This document shows positions 1-12,053 of a DNA stretch of 64,000 bases, in pieces. The translations under genes and the position numbers were made by a program. Origin of the DNA: Macrostomum hystrix (lineage: Eukaryota; Platyhelminthes; Macrostomidae); NCBI GenBank assembly GCA_950097015.1, contig CATNEN010000003.1:1054001-1118000 (forward strand), read 5' to 3'. The notes beneath the pieces are model-generated. The model did no database searches, was not told the DNA's origin, and was given only the letters and a program-made list of their open reading frames with translations. The first letter of the stretch is position 1; every line of letters begins with the position of its first letter.

Positions 1-239
1 GCGACTCCAGCTGCCATAGAAAGAGAATGGAAATGTCTATTTTAATATGCCAAACAATATGCCGAACAATACGATTCGAATCGACTAACTCGATCATTCC
101 GATTCGTGTTTCTTTACAATCTAAATTTTGTTACGCTTGTGTAACATCTAACTATATCGCATATTACCAAATATAATAATCAGCACCTAGCTTATATGCG
201 TGTTTATTAATAATATAAAAATAATATACTTGTACCCAC

Positions 240-3200
240 CATAATTGTCGGTTTCCAAATTGAACTGGACAAAATGCTACTCTTGATTATTTGAGCCAAA
301 GATGAGGCGTAGTGAGCGAAATCAAAGCGATGCGGCAGTTCCAGTCGTCTTCGAGTCAGTTCCAGAGTGCAGCGCAAGTTTAGATCGAGGCATCCAAACA
401 GATGATCCATGCGATTTTCAGTTACGGGTTCTAGGTAACAGTCTATAAAATATACATAAATAAGCTCGCAGCTTATTTTAAAATATTGGTGCAACTCGAT
501 GTCGTTGGCCTCTGAAAGCTGGGCCATGACCGATTGAGTCGTTTTCTAAAATGATTTCGACAAAAATAAATTTGGGTAACTCTCAAAAGCATGAAATTCT
601 AGTTTTACGAGCGTAATTAATAATGCTTTGAAATTGAATAAAAAGCTCACTAAAAAGGTTGCTCCTTCAACTTTCACGCCCGCAATTCTGCTGTTTCTAG
701 TTATCGCCACCAGTTTTATCATAGGCGAAAAGCCCTTCTGCTCAAGCAGATCATTTGTACGACTCGGCTGCATTGTGGCAATAAAAAACCTGCTAAGAAG
801 GTCGCCTTCGTCACCGTATTCGGCCAGAAATTTTTCCAGCTTGGCAAATTCAAGTCTGGAATTATGAATTAGTGAAGGTCGCACCTTGTGCTTATTGATA
901 CTTGTTGCTTGAGCTTCGAGAAAATTTGCTCCCATTTTTGTGCGACGAACCTCAATAGTACGTTGAATATATAAATTGAGCCTTATCAAGTACATTCCTA
1001 GATGCAACCACCGAATAAGCTAAAACACATTCTGCAGTCAGCATGCTGCAGGCTTCCCCGCATATCATAATAATCACCTCTTAATACTCATTTAACTGCA
1101 CGTTCCGTGCCGCATAGTTAATTATATCTTAACGTTGTTAGTCCTTTTTATCTGTGCAATTTTATACCAGCATCGCGAGTTTTTTACTGATTACAGGCAA
1201 GTACTAAGAAGTTCAACCTACTAAGCTAATTCTAAGCTAATGCTAAGCTAAGTTTAAAAAAAGTAATAGGACACGATTTTTCAATGGAAAAATTTTAAAT
1301 TATTATATTAGTACGGCTCGTAGAAAAGCGACAGAATCTAGCTATCAGCTGCAACTGCTTATTTGCTTACTCGTTTCGCCTGAAGTATACGATAGAATCG
1401 GCCTGAAGGTCGCCTAGACCACACCATTTGAAGAAGGCTTTATCACTTTGAAATGAAATCAGCTCCGAATCTACCGTTGCCGCACTGTACATGAAGTAAG
1501 ACGGTAGTACGAAGAGAAGCTCAAAAACTAAGTTATCGCTGCATAGTGCGTAGACCAGTATCTCCTGCAGAGCGGGTTTTATTCTGAAAATGGTGAGACA
1601 GGTAGACAGAACGGTTGCAGTCCGTGGTTTGAGTTTATGATTCAATAGGGTTAGAATCTTGGCCCGGGGGAAAACATTTTTTTGTCGCTGAGGAAGACAC
1701 TCCATTCCACATGGCGTTAGTTCAGCTACTGGGGGTCAGTGGGCGGTCTAACGCGTTTGACTCTCGCACCAAGGTCCTGAGCTCGATTCCGCGGCGAGGC
1801 CACAGTAATTTGTTGCGCCGCCAAGGACAATTTACGTCCTTGAGGGCCAACCTCCTACACAGTGAGACAGTGACAGTGAGTGTACCCTGACTGACGATGA
1901 GAAAGCCAGGGCAGATGTACACACAGTGTGAGCGTATGCCTGCGTACGGGATCTGTACGTGTTCGTGCTCAGGAGTCAGCGAAATGGGCAGAATTGGCTC
2001 CCCACCGACTGCGGGTCTAGTGTCACCGAATGATGAGACATTGCCCGCAGCCCTCCTTAATACTCGTAGAAATATTAATTATTATTATTATTAGTTTAGC
2101 TAGGTGTAAAATAAACAGTAGCGGCATTAGCCTGGGGTAAATAACTAAACGCATTTATGTAACAGCTCGTAAGCAGAACTAACTGCTACCTGTTGTTTAT
2201 GTGCTATTTTCATTGTCAAGTACTCGAATCGACAGAGAAAACCGCAAAAAAAACGATTCGCAATCTCTGGATCTCAAAGCGACTTGCTGATAATTTGCTG
2301 AAGGGCACGCAGTACATTCTTACCTGTGCTGTTCTTCCACTATATAGTCATGTTCTTCTTTCGCTCGATTCACTGGAGGCAGCATGCAGCGCATTAGGAT
2401 TTGAATATCCCTTTCTTTAATGAGCGACCTCCTTTCTTCAGTTTTAAACAGGCCGTGTCTAACTGCAATCACAGCCAGCTCAAGTGCCGCCTGCCATTCC
2501 ACCGATGATTTATTGATGCTCTCTGATAATCCATATGTGACTGGAGATTTCGTGGTCTTCTCTATGACAGACTTGACAGCCTGAAATAAAAACACAACTT
2601 TGGTTAGCAAAATATAAGAGTTAAAAGTTAAGATCGACTTAAAAAATGTTAAGACAAAAAATCGGAAAAAGCTCTAGTCTTAGTTGCATTGTGAAAGCTT
2701 TGCTGCCTGCAAAAAATAATTTTGAACAAAAATTAAGCAAAAGTTGACACTTACATTAGAGCACAGCTCTTTATCAGAAGAGTCTTCAATATAGCATGCA
2801 CGGACAAGTCTAAAGTTGAAGCTCTCGAAAATCACTTTAGGCGGCAGCTGTTTCTGAGCCAGTTCTTTGAGCAGATGCTCGCCTAGCAGGTCGTGATTCA
2901 TAGCAAGGAATTTTTTATTCACACAATTAGTTATTGTCGAAAGGTCTTTGGGTATTTCCTGTGATCTTACAACGCCATCAAAGTGAATTAATTTTTCGTG
3001 ACTTTTTGATGACAGTTTTAGAATTCTGTCTCCTACTCTTTCTTCTTCAAGATATGAAGAACCATTGGGTTGTGATTTCTGTATCACATACTCAAAAGTA
3101 ACTCCGTCGCGTAGTAGATGCGTTGGAAGCGGAAATTCGTAACAAACACTAGTTAAATAATGCTCCTGTCGATCTTGAGACACCCATGTTACTGGTTCTA

Positions 3201-6200
3201 AACTTTCGGCTCCTATCACGAAGAGGCTTTGTGAAGCATTTCTACCGCCCAGCTCTTTGACATTGCCAAACATCAGCACTATTTTGTCCATGCTTTGGTC
3301 AAATTGCTTAAAGCATTCATTCAGGATGTGAAAGCGTAGCTTCACGACTGATAGCTGATGATTCGGATATAACTTTTTAATAAGCTTGCCAATGTCTACA
3401 GCACAAGAAACTGGCTTCTTGGCACCTGAAATGTTACTGACTTGTGGCGATAGCCTAACTGCTGTTTTGTCAGTGCAAACAACAGGAAGCCGCTGTTTAC
3501 CGGCTAATACAGGCGCGTTACGAAGCTGGTCTTTACTAGATGATACCGGGTCGTCAGGAAGCTGGTCTTTACCAGCTGATACCGAGTCGTCAGGAAGCTG
3601 GTCTTTAACAGCTGATGCCGGGTAGTCAGGATGCTGGTCTTTACTAGATGATACCAGGTCTTCAGGAAGCTGGTCTTTAACTGCTGATACTGGCGCATCA
3701 GGATATTGGTCTTTACCAGCTGATACCGAGTCGTCAGGAAGCTGGTCTTTACCAGCTGATGCCGTGTCGTCAGGATGCTGGTCTTTACCAGCTGATACCT
3801 GGTCGTCAGGAAGCTGGTCATTACTATCTGATTCCAGCGCGTCAGGAAGCTGGTCTTTACCAGCTGATACCGAGTCGTCAGGAAGCTGGTCTTTAACAGC
3901 TGATGCCGTGTCGTCAGGATGCTGGTCTTTACCAGCTGATACCGAGTCGTCAGGAAGCTGGTCTTTAACAGCTGATACCGGGTCGCCAGAAAGCTGGTCT
4001 TTACTAGATGATACCAGGTCTTCAGGAAGCTGGTCTTTAACTGCTGATACTGGCGCATCAGGATATAGGTCTTTACCAGCTGATACCGAGTCGTCAGGAA
4101 GCTGGTCTTTACCAGCTGATGCCGTGTCGTCAGGATGCTGGTCTTTACCAGCTGATACCTGGTCGTCAGGAAGCTGGTCATTACTATCTGATTCCAGCGC
4201 GTCAGGAAGCTGGTCTTTACCAGCTGATACCGAGTCGTCAGGAAGCTGGTCTTTAACAGCTGATGCCGTGTCGTCAGGATGCTGGTCTTTACCAGCTGAT
4301 ACCGAGTCGTCAGGAAGCTGGTCTTTAACAGCTGATACCGGGTCGCCAGAAAGCTGGTCTTTACTAGATGATACCAGGTCTTCAGGAAGCTGGTCTTTAA
4401 CTGCTGATACTGGCGCATCAGGATATAGGTCTTTACCAGCTGATACCGAGTCGTCAGGAAGCTGGTCTTTACCAGCTGATGCCGTGTCGTCAGGATGCTG
4501 GTCTTTACCAGCTGATACCTGGTCGTCAGGAAGCTGGTCATTACTATCTGATTCCAGCGCGTCAGGAAGCTGGTCTTTACCAGCTGATACCGAGTCGTCA
4601 GGAAGCTGGTCTTTAACAGCTGATGCCGTGTCGTCAGGATGCTGGTCTTTACCAGCTGATACCGAGTCGTCAGGAAGCTGGTCTTTAACAGCTGATACCG
4701 GGTCGCCAGAAAGCTGGTCTTTAATAGATGATACCAGGTCTTCAGGAAGCTGGTCTTTAACTGCTGATACTGGCGCATCAGGATATTGGTCTTTACCAGC
4801 TGATACCGAGTCGTCAGGAAGCTGGTCTTTAACAGCTGATGCCGTGTCGTCAGGATGCTGGTCTTTACCAGCTGATACCGAGTCGTCAGGAAGCTGGTCT
4901 TTAACAGCTGATACCGGGTCGCCAGAAAGCTGGTCTTTACTAGATGATACCAGGTCTTCAGGAAGCTGGTCTTTAACTGCTGATACTGGCGCATCAGGAT
5001 ATTGGTCATTACCAGCTGATGCCGGGTCGTCAGGATGCTGGTCTTTACCAGCTGATACCGAGTCGTCAGGAAGCTGGTCTTTACTATTTGATTCCAGCGC
5101 GTCAGGAAGCTGGTCTTTAACAGCTGATACCGGGTCGCCAGAAAGCTGGTCTTTACTAGATGATACTAGCGCGTGAGGAAACTGGTCTTTACTAGATGAT
5201 ACCAGGTCGTCAGGAAGCTGGTCTCTACCAGCTGATACCAGGTCGTCAGGAAGCTGGTCTCTACCAGCTGATACCTGGTCGTCAGGAAGCTGGTCTTTAC
5301 TAGCTGATACCGGGTCGCTAGAAAGCTGGTCTTTACCAGATGATACCGGGTCGTCAGGAAGCTGGTCTCTACCAGCTGATACCAGGTCGTCAGGAAGCTG
5401 GTCTTTACTAGCTGATACCGGGTCGCTAGAAAGCTGGTCTTTACCAGATGATACCGGGTCGTCAGGAAGCTGGTCTTTACTAGATGATACCGGGTCGCTA
5501 GAAAGCTGGTCTTTACCAGATGATACCGGGTCGTCAGGAAGCTGGTCATTACTAGCTGATACCGGCGAGTTAGCAAACTGGTCTTTACCAGCTGATACCG
5601 GCGCGTTAGGAAACTGGTCTTTACCAGCTGATGCCGAGTCGTCAGGAAGCCACTCTCTACCGGCTGATACTGGGTCGTCAAGAAGCTGGTCTTTGCTAGA
5701 TGATACCGGCGCGTTAGAAAATTGGTCTTTTTCAGCTGATACCGGCGCGTTAGGAAGCCACTCTCTACCGGCTGATACCGGGTCGTCAGAAAGCTGGTCT
5801 TTGCTAGATGATACCGGGTCGTCAGGAAGCTGGTCTTTGCTAGATGATACCAGCGCATCAGGAAACTGGTCTTTACCAGGTGAATGTAGCTGAAACGATA
5901 GTTGAGGTTGATCGCCCATGACAAGACTCTCAGCTGAGTTCTCAGGACATTGTTTACAAATAAGCCAGAACGTAAAGTCAGTTGCACATTCACTGCAATG
6001 TCTCTGAACTAGATCCTCGCACTGGTCGGAACATTTCGTGCACCTTCTAATCAGTTGTGATTTGTCGTGACAGCAACTGTTTTGCTGTTTCGTCAAGGTG
6101 CAAATTTCGCACTCGAGTTTTGTATTATCTTCATTTTTGCAGAATCGGCAGAATTTTGAAAATATTTTTTTTGTTTTAAGTCCACATTTCGAGCATCTCT

Positions 6201-6312
6201 TGCAGAGATGTTCGACGGAATGATTGCAGTCGCACATTGTTCTACATGCTGTGAAGCTGAAAGTGGCAGTATTTTTTTGAGATGAATCTTCTAACAAAAG
6301 CTGCAACCTCAT
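240..6312 (-). CDS. Large repeat-bearing protein, RNF213-like N-terminal part (partial gene)
   Basis: Five exons fit in phase with GT-AG sites: 6312-2755, 2580-2324, 1583-1371, 855-651 and 545-240. Together they make about 1513 codons, and the gene continues past the left edge. ATG at 6312 follows an in-frame stop three codons upstream. Residues about 25-125 are rich in CxxC pairs (CDC, CKRC, FCRFC, CTKC, CKQC), like zinc ribbons. Residues about 142-937 are a 12-residue tandem repeat. Residues about 960-1186 resemble the CBM20-like stretch of RNF213 (DGVTFEYVIQKSQ, then HFDGVV), and the next exons are helical and leucine-rich. RNF213 is a giant AAA+ ubiquitin ligase; its ATPase and RING would lie outside this window. 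I see the gene structure clearly, but the family call rests on remembered similarity of a short region. A different zinc-ribbon protein is possible. Confidence 0.55.
1734..2094 (+). mobile_element. SINE-1 copy (tRNA-derived) in intron of the RNF213-like gene
   Basis: It starts with a tRNA-like head: an A-box-like stretch near 1740 and a B-box-like GAGCTCGATTCCGC near 1780. A body follows that recurs at 33930, 35800, 36062, 45652, 52375 and 56795. It ends in an (ATT)n tail at about 2075-2094. Head, body and short simple-repeat tail are the standard structure of a tRNA-derived SINE. It lies in the intron between 2323 and 1584 and is oriented opposite to the gene. Confidence 0.8.
3500..5885 (-). 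repeat. Coding minisatellite: 36-bp unit encoding 12-residue acidic repeats
   Basis: About 66 copies of a 36-bp unit lie inside one exon and encode variants of KDQLPDDPVSSG. In about 3700-4750 the units form a higher-order block of 360 bp (10 units). The same line of sequence recurs at 3781, 4141 and 4501 almost unchanged. No frameshift or stop interrupts the sense frame, so the repeat is kept as protein. Because 36 is a multiple of 3, the antisense strand is also open for long stretches; I read those as by-products. Confidence 0.95.
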
Positions 6313-9300
6313 GCATCCTCATGCAAAACAGTAACGTAAATATAAACATATGAAGATCGTTATGAATCTAATTATATTATAGAAAACCATTAAGTGGGGC
6401 AAATATGTTATTAAACATACCACATGCATGATTGATTGTGCATGGTGTAGCGACAGTCCTTTTCTAAGAAAAACACATGGCAAAATAGTTTCTTAAACTT
6501 GAAAATAGTTGTTTTAACGCGAAATAATATACCGTAATTGCTTGTTTTCATCGAAAGATTTTTTATAAATACAGGACTGAAACCGAGGGAGAACCCCAAC
6601 GTGTCTGTACGAGTATAAACCGCTTATGCTCATACTTAGAAGTGTCTCTTAGTTTTGTTATAAAACCTACGAAGACGAATACTGAGAAATATTCAAGAGA
6701 TACAAAGGAGAGAAATAGAAAGTGAATAAAATAAGTGCTGCACACATTGGTAACACTCCTCGGAAAGTCTATACTTGGAAATACCAACATAAAAACCATC
6801 GTCAGATGCTAATTCAAAATAGCAAGTCTGCTATTCTTCTAAGTAAATTTGACAACGCAAATCACTGAAATACACGATCGTATATAGAGTGCAATAACTG
6901 AAATTACTCTAAGCAATTAAAACATGCTTAGTTCAACAAGTATCTGCGGCAGCTATACACTATCGCAACGGGCGGGACAACTCTGCGAGTGGCCTATGCA
7001 TACTCATACAAAAAAAACAAAAACTAGGAATCATAAGAATCTCATAACTAAGGACAATGATTCAGTAATTGAAGTTTTGCGTTTTTGTTTGGACGGTGCG
7101 AAGTCCTAAGTCTACATTGCTATAGCTATTCATTGCATAGGTCGAAAAAGTTCATAGCTTCACCCAACTTAAAAATAATTGGCACACGTCCACATTAACT
7201 TATCTTATGGACTGAAGAGCTCTTTCTTACCCCATACCGAGTGGCCTCAAATTCAGAAATATCTGCACTATAGGCTCTACTGATAGTAGCCAACATCGTC
7301 GCTCTCGTGGACTATTATTTTGATTAAAACGTTTCTAAAGAAACAAATTATTATTCAAGGTCCAGTGCAAGCAGACGTGTTTGGCGAGAAATTTATTTTC
7401 ACACCTCAAATCCCTTCATTTGAAAAAATGCAAAATGCGAAATAAAAAATTCAAAGAACGCTTCCCCTGCGCGCTGAGGTGTTTCACAGCACCTCTCTCT
7501 AACTTGCATACTTGACCGTAATTTGTTTTGTTTAACAATTGTCTAACTCGTTTTCTATTTTGTTCTTTTGCACGCAATTGTGAATTGCAGTGATTACTAT
7601 AAAATATCCGCCCTTAGCCATTTAAATCTGATTAGTTTGACTTAAGAATTAAAAACATTTTTCAAAAATTTAATTTTATTACATAATTTTTTTGAAAATC
7701 TGAAACTTTTAAATTTAAAAGCGCAATAGCTTTAGCGAGAGCTAGCCCTAGAACAGTCCTTGTTTTATTAGCAATATTTTAAATTATAGTGATAACTTAA
7801 TAGTAATAAACCAAACTAAAAATATTATATGACTGCAGGGTGCTTGTTCTTAGGCGCTGATTTTGTTTAATTTTGCAAAAGCAGTTGCCTGCCAGAATAA
7901 GCACCTAGAATTAGCCCGCTTTTGTTTGACAGAACGGCATCCCTCCTGATGGATCTAGGCTTGTTAGTTTTGTTTTGGACAGCAGGGTGGCTGTTGGGGT
8001 AAAGTTGCGAGTAGCTTCTCGTAGTAGTAATTCTATTAGAGGACAGATCGAGCAAACTGAATTAGCGATAGCTTAGCTGAGTACTAAAAAATCGCACTGA
8101 GACTGAAGTAACTGTCTTACATATGAAATTTATAAATAACATCAATGACAATACTTCGCGCTCGTAACTACATGTCTACCTGCGGTAAAATTTGTTGCGT
8201 GCGGCCGATGATTTCAGCTGTTGGGATCGGTGCTAGGTTTTTTTTAATAAAAAGAAAGATTATAATTCAGTAGAAAATTTTTCCTTAAGAGAGATGTTTT
8301 AGTTTTAAATGAGGCCTCGGTAGATAATTTTTTTTGAGTGAACAAGGTACCAAGTTATCGTTGAAATTTCTGGTTGTTATAACATCTGCATTAATATATG
8401 AACTTATGGACTAAAAAAATTAACAAGAAAAGTTTAAGTGCTTATTTCGATAAATATTAGCAGAGTTAAAATTGTTTCTTCGCATTTAACATGCGTATCT
8501 TGTTTCAATATGCACCGATTTTAACATCCATACTTTCTAAGAACTCCGCTGTGAGAAAGTGTAAGTTGAGTAAAAATTGATCTTCGTCCTACCTACGAGA
8601 GGAATTATGTAGGCTTCATTAAAAAAAACCAGTAGCCTCGTAGCCAAATATCAAAAGTTCCTTAAAATCTCTGGGTACGTCTTAACCTTTGTTTCCTGTT
8701 TTAGATAACTGATATCTTGTGAAGTAGAAAATAGGCTTCCATGCTTGTGTAAAAGTAAAATCACTCTTTCAAGTGTGATAACTCTGGCTAGTCATGTAAA
8801 GCCTATAGTTATTTGTCTATAAGTCTCTCTTAAAATTAAATATTGTGTTCTGTTGGTCTAGAGACTTTTGCAGCTGCCTTAACTATTACACCTAACTGTC
8901 AGTCAGGATAATAAATGCCATGGCACAAAATGTTTATCACAATTGTGTTTGATCAATGCTAGACCTAGTTAATTAAAAGAAATTGACAATAAGAAATGCC
9001 TATTTTGTATAAGATATACATTAAGCATGTTGCATAATCATCTATCTATAACTAAGTTGATTAAAAGTTAGTTACTTAAATAAATAAGGGTTTCCATTCA
9101 ACTCAGCTGTCATTTAAATCCAAACATAGGCCTAGCTGTAAAATAGGTGTAAAAATTTGCTAGGGTAGAAAATTGTGGATATGGCAGCATCACTAGTCCA
9201 TGACATGAAAAGCTACTGAACTGTATATCTGCCAAAATTATGTGTATTTTCTAAGTATCTAGATCAGAATAATTATGACATTAATTAATAATGTGCTAGG

Positions 9301-10296
9301 ATCTAGATTATTAAGCAATTACAATGCAAAAACATCAGAGTATAATGCTATAGATCAGATTATAACGCTATAGAGTTGCTGTGCTATAAATATAATTATG
9401 CCTGCAGCACTATATTGAATATAGTAGTACTTGCTCAGTCTTTCCAAACACTAAAGAGCTATTTTGTGAGTATACACTACTGACTAATCATTAGGTAACT
9501 GTAGAAAGACCATTGGATATTTCATATACTCAATTTTTTTGTATGTCCTAAAATATATTCAAACAATCAAATCCTGTTCCCAGGTTAAAAGTTTTACTCT
9601 ATGCAATGAAACAATTTCCAGAATCTCAAAAACCAGGCATTGCAGTTATATTCAATTGTTTTTGCTGTTTGTATTGGTGGCAAAAGCAATATTGGCATAG
9701 TTATTCTGCTTGCAAAATTTAATCCTGTAATCATGTCGGCTACTATTTTTTTACTATTTTGTATTGATTATCAAGGACCACTGTAGTATAACAGGACAGG
9801 AAACTCAAAGATCATGTAAATTTTTAGAAGGCCAATTTCCTGGAAAAATACACTGCTGAGATAGGGAAAATAGGGAAATGTCATTTTTTCAGCACATAAT
9901 CAACTATTGCTTTTGATCTGGAGCAAGTACAAATCCGTTTATCTTAGTACAGCATGCCCAACATTAAGCTCCATTGTTTTTTATATAGCTTTGTTTTTAA
10001 AAGTCTTATATTAATATATATATATTATATAATAGTGTCTTGAATCTATATAGACTATAGACTAGCACATTTAATGGCTCAAAATATGATAGCTAAATAT
10101 TCTTAATTTGGCCTAAATTGTTTGCATTAACAAATTAGCTAAATAGTTTGGCAAAACTAACAGCCAATAAAATTAATTACTATAACAGTTAGCCACTATA
10201 TAGCTATAAAGGTACAACAAATTTCAAAATGATTTTAATGCAACCAAGTAAGTTAATTAATTTTTTTTGGCTGTTAGTTTTGCCAAATGTTAGTGG
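6313..10296. other. AT-rich intergenic region, no gene seen
   Basis: About 4 kb without a convincing exon. Only short open frames of biased composition occur, with no splice-phase pattern. A short AT dinucleotide run lies near 10013-10030. From about 9605 there is patchy similarity to the stretch from about 46790 (both have GAAACAA-TTCCAGAATC), which suggests that the dispersed repeat annotated at 10297 is longer on its left side. The promoter of the minus-strand gene ending at 6312 should lie in the left part, but I see no clear core element. Confidence 0.6.
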
Positions 10297-10502
10297 TCCT
10301 TGTCACCAGGGTCTTTGACGAGAATCGCTGAATATCTCGACGATGCTGATGTCGGATGGCTTTGAAAGTTGGTTGATCATAAAGGGCAGAAAATTTAGAT
10401 TCAGATGGTGGACTATCACGATAATCGGCCATTTGGTTTGGGAGCCTATTGTGAAGTAGGCAGTGGGTATTTGAAATGCTTCCCTTGGTCTTTGTCCAGG
10501 GG
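10297..10502 (+). mobile_element. Dispersed repeat DR3, copy 1
   Basis: About 200 bp is shared with 47019-47220 (same strand) and 60525-60690 (opposite strand). Shared words include GTCCTTGTCACC, GAGAATCGC-GAATATCTC, CTCACGATAATCGG, GGTTTGGGAGC and GTGAAGTAGGCAGTG, and copies 1 and 2 end near TGGTCTTT...CCAGGGGAAAA. It has no coding capacity and no tRNA head. It could be a SINE-like or DNA-transposon-derived element; its class is unknown. It sits just upstream of the NADAR gene. Confidence 0.7.
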
Positions 10503-10579
10503 AAAAAAAGCGTTGTCTGTCTGCTGTTAAGAAACTTCTCTACATCAATTTGTTATAGTCCGCAATAGCTGAGCAGCCA

Positions 10580-11071
10580 ATGGCATCAGGCGCTGAGAGA
10601 TTCACATTGTTCTACACCAGCAAGTCGCCATTCAGCCAATTCTATCCTTGCCAGTTCAATGCCGACGGCTGCAGGTTCAGCTGCGCCGAGCAATATATGA
10701 TGTACCGCAAGGCCAAGCTGTTCAATGATGACGAAGCTGCTAGCGCTATTCTGGCCGAGACAACGCCGTCGAAAATGAAAGCGCTCGGTAGGAGAGTGCG
10801 CAAATTCGATATGGACAGTTGGAATCAGCATCGCTGGGAGATCGTTTATTCGGGCAATCTGGCCAAGTTTAGTCAGAATGACGAACTACTTCAGGTTTTA
10901 CTCAAAACTGACGGTACTACTCTGGTTGAGGCGTCGCCTGGAGACTGTATCTGGGGCATTGGACTGGCCGAGTCGGATCCAGGCGCTTGTGATCGATCGA
11001 AATGGCGCGGACTTAATCTGCTTGGTCAGATCCTCACTAAAGTGCGGGAGGATCTTCGAAAGACTGTTTGA
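10580..11071 (+). CDS. NADAR (YbiA/DUF1768) domain protein
   Basis: Single exon, 163 aa, almost all one NADAR domain. Family landmarks in order are: SPFSQFYPC near residue 14, CAEQYMMYRKAKLF at about 34-47, LGRRVRKFD at about 71, KFSQN at about 95, and EASPGDCIWGIGL near 118-130. NADAR proteins are known as enzymes acting on ADP-ribose-linked or riboflavin-pathway glycosidic intermediates (YbiA family). The exact substrate here is not readable. Length matches the usual 150-170 residues. It has no intron while neighbours are intron-rich, so a retrocopy or a transferred gene are both possible. Possible AATAAA signals follow at 11630 and 11810. Confidence 0.93.
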   Translation: MASGAERFTLFYTSKSPFSQFYPCQFNADGCRFSCAEQYMMYRKAKLFNDDEAASAILAETTPSKMKALGRRVRKFDMDSWNQHRWEIVYSGNLAKFSQNDELLQVLLKTDGTTLVEASPGDCIWGIGLAESDPGACDRSKWRGLNLLGQILTKVREDLRKTV

Positions 11072-11109
11072 ATATATGCTGAGATTGAGTCACACAATTC
11101 AGACCATTT

Positions 11110-11575
11110 TTATAGAGTAAGATAGCTTGGGACTACTGTCATTGGTTACGAGTGTCTTTTTTGCTTCTCAGATTTGTTATGACTAAGTGGAAATTAGTCA
11201 TTATTTCCTTCTCTGATTTGTTATAACTGACTGGGAGTTCATAGTATTCTCTAATTGGATATGACTATATGGGAATTCCAAGGCTTCTCTGATTGGTTTT
11301 GACTAAGTGGAAATTTTTGGCCTTCTCTGATTGGTTAGGACTACGAGTAAGTGCAAATGCGTCTCTGATTGGCTATGTCTAACTAGTTATTCTCGGGTTT
11401 CTCTGATTGTTTAGGACTAAATCGAAATTATTGGCTTTCTCTGATTGGTTAGAACTAAGTGGAAATTATTGGCCTTCTCTGATTGGTTAGAACTAAGTGG
11501 ACGTTATTGGCTTTCTCTGATTGGTTCGAACTAAGTGAAAATTATTGGCCTTCTCTGATTGGTTAGGACATATAT
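11110..11575. repeat. 38-bp degenerate tandem repeat downstream of NADAR gene
   Basis: About twelve imperfect copies of a unit of about 38 bp centred on TTCTCTGATTGGTTAGGACT. It starts within 50 bp of the NADAR stop codon, so it may lie in the 3' UTR. The unit contains GATTGG/CCAATC, a CCAAT-box-like core, in almost every copy. Confidence 0.85.
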
Positions 11576-12053
11576 TACTTATCTATATAAAATAAGTAAC
11601 AATTTTTCGTTTATTCAGACAACTTTTTCAATAAATTGACTGTTGTCCAATGTACAACAAATGTTCAGTTTTAATTTACCCAAATTCCAAATTTACTAAG
11701 CTTATAATAACGTGTACTGTTCCCATTTCGGTTCTAAAATAATTTGTTTGTATTTAGCCCCCTTGTTATAATGTTTCTTATGGCTGTGTTGTCAATCGTC
11801 ATTTTGCACAATAAATAAACCTACTTTTGTCACATTATTTTTTTATTTTACGTCTCTAATTAAAAAAGTGTAGATGACTATTGATCTTTTAATATTAAAT
11901 TATATAGTATTTGCTATGCTTAAATTCAACACAAAGCAAATTTAATTTTTTTCAGCGTATCATTTAATATTTAGACTTAACTGATAGGCTATAAAAAAGC
12001 AACGAGAAGCATATTGTAGTGTATCGAAGGCCGTCACATCACAGACTGCAGCC
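11576..12053 (+). promoter_or_regulatory. Intergenic region with likely EXOC1 core promoter
   Basis: AT-rich spacer between NADAR and EXOC1. TATAAAAAA at 11990-11998 lies 56-64 bp before the EXOC1 ATG at 12054 and could be a TATA box. No other promoter element is clear. AATAAA motifs at 11630 and 11810 may serve the upstream gene. Confidence 0.4.

Noticed and set aside
3504..5176. Long open frames on both strands through the 36-bp repeat (about 470 and 500 residues)
   Set aside because: A unit divisible by 3 keeps several frames open at once. Only the acidic frame continues into conserved sequence on both sides.
6411..6799. Hydrophobic minus-strand frames upstream of the RNF213-like gene
   Set aside because: Two short overlapping frames, T-rich in translation, no acceptor/donor pattern leading into 6312.
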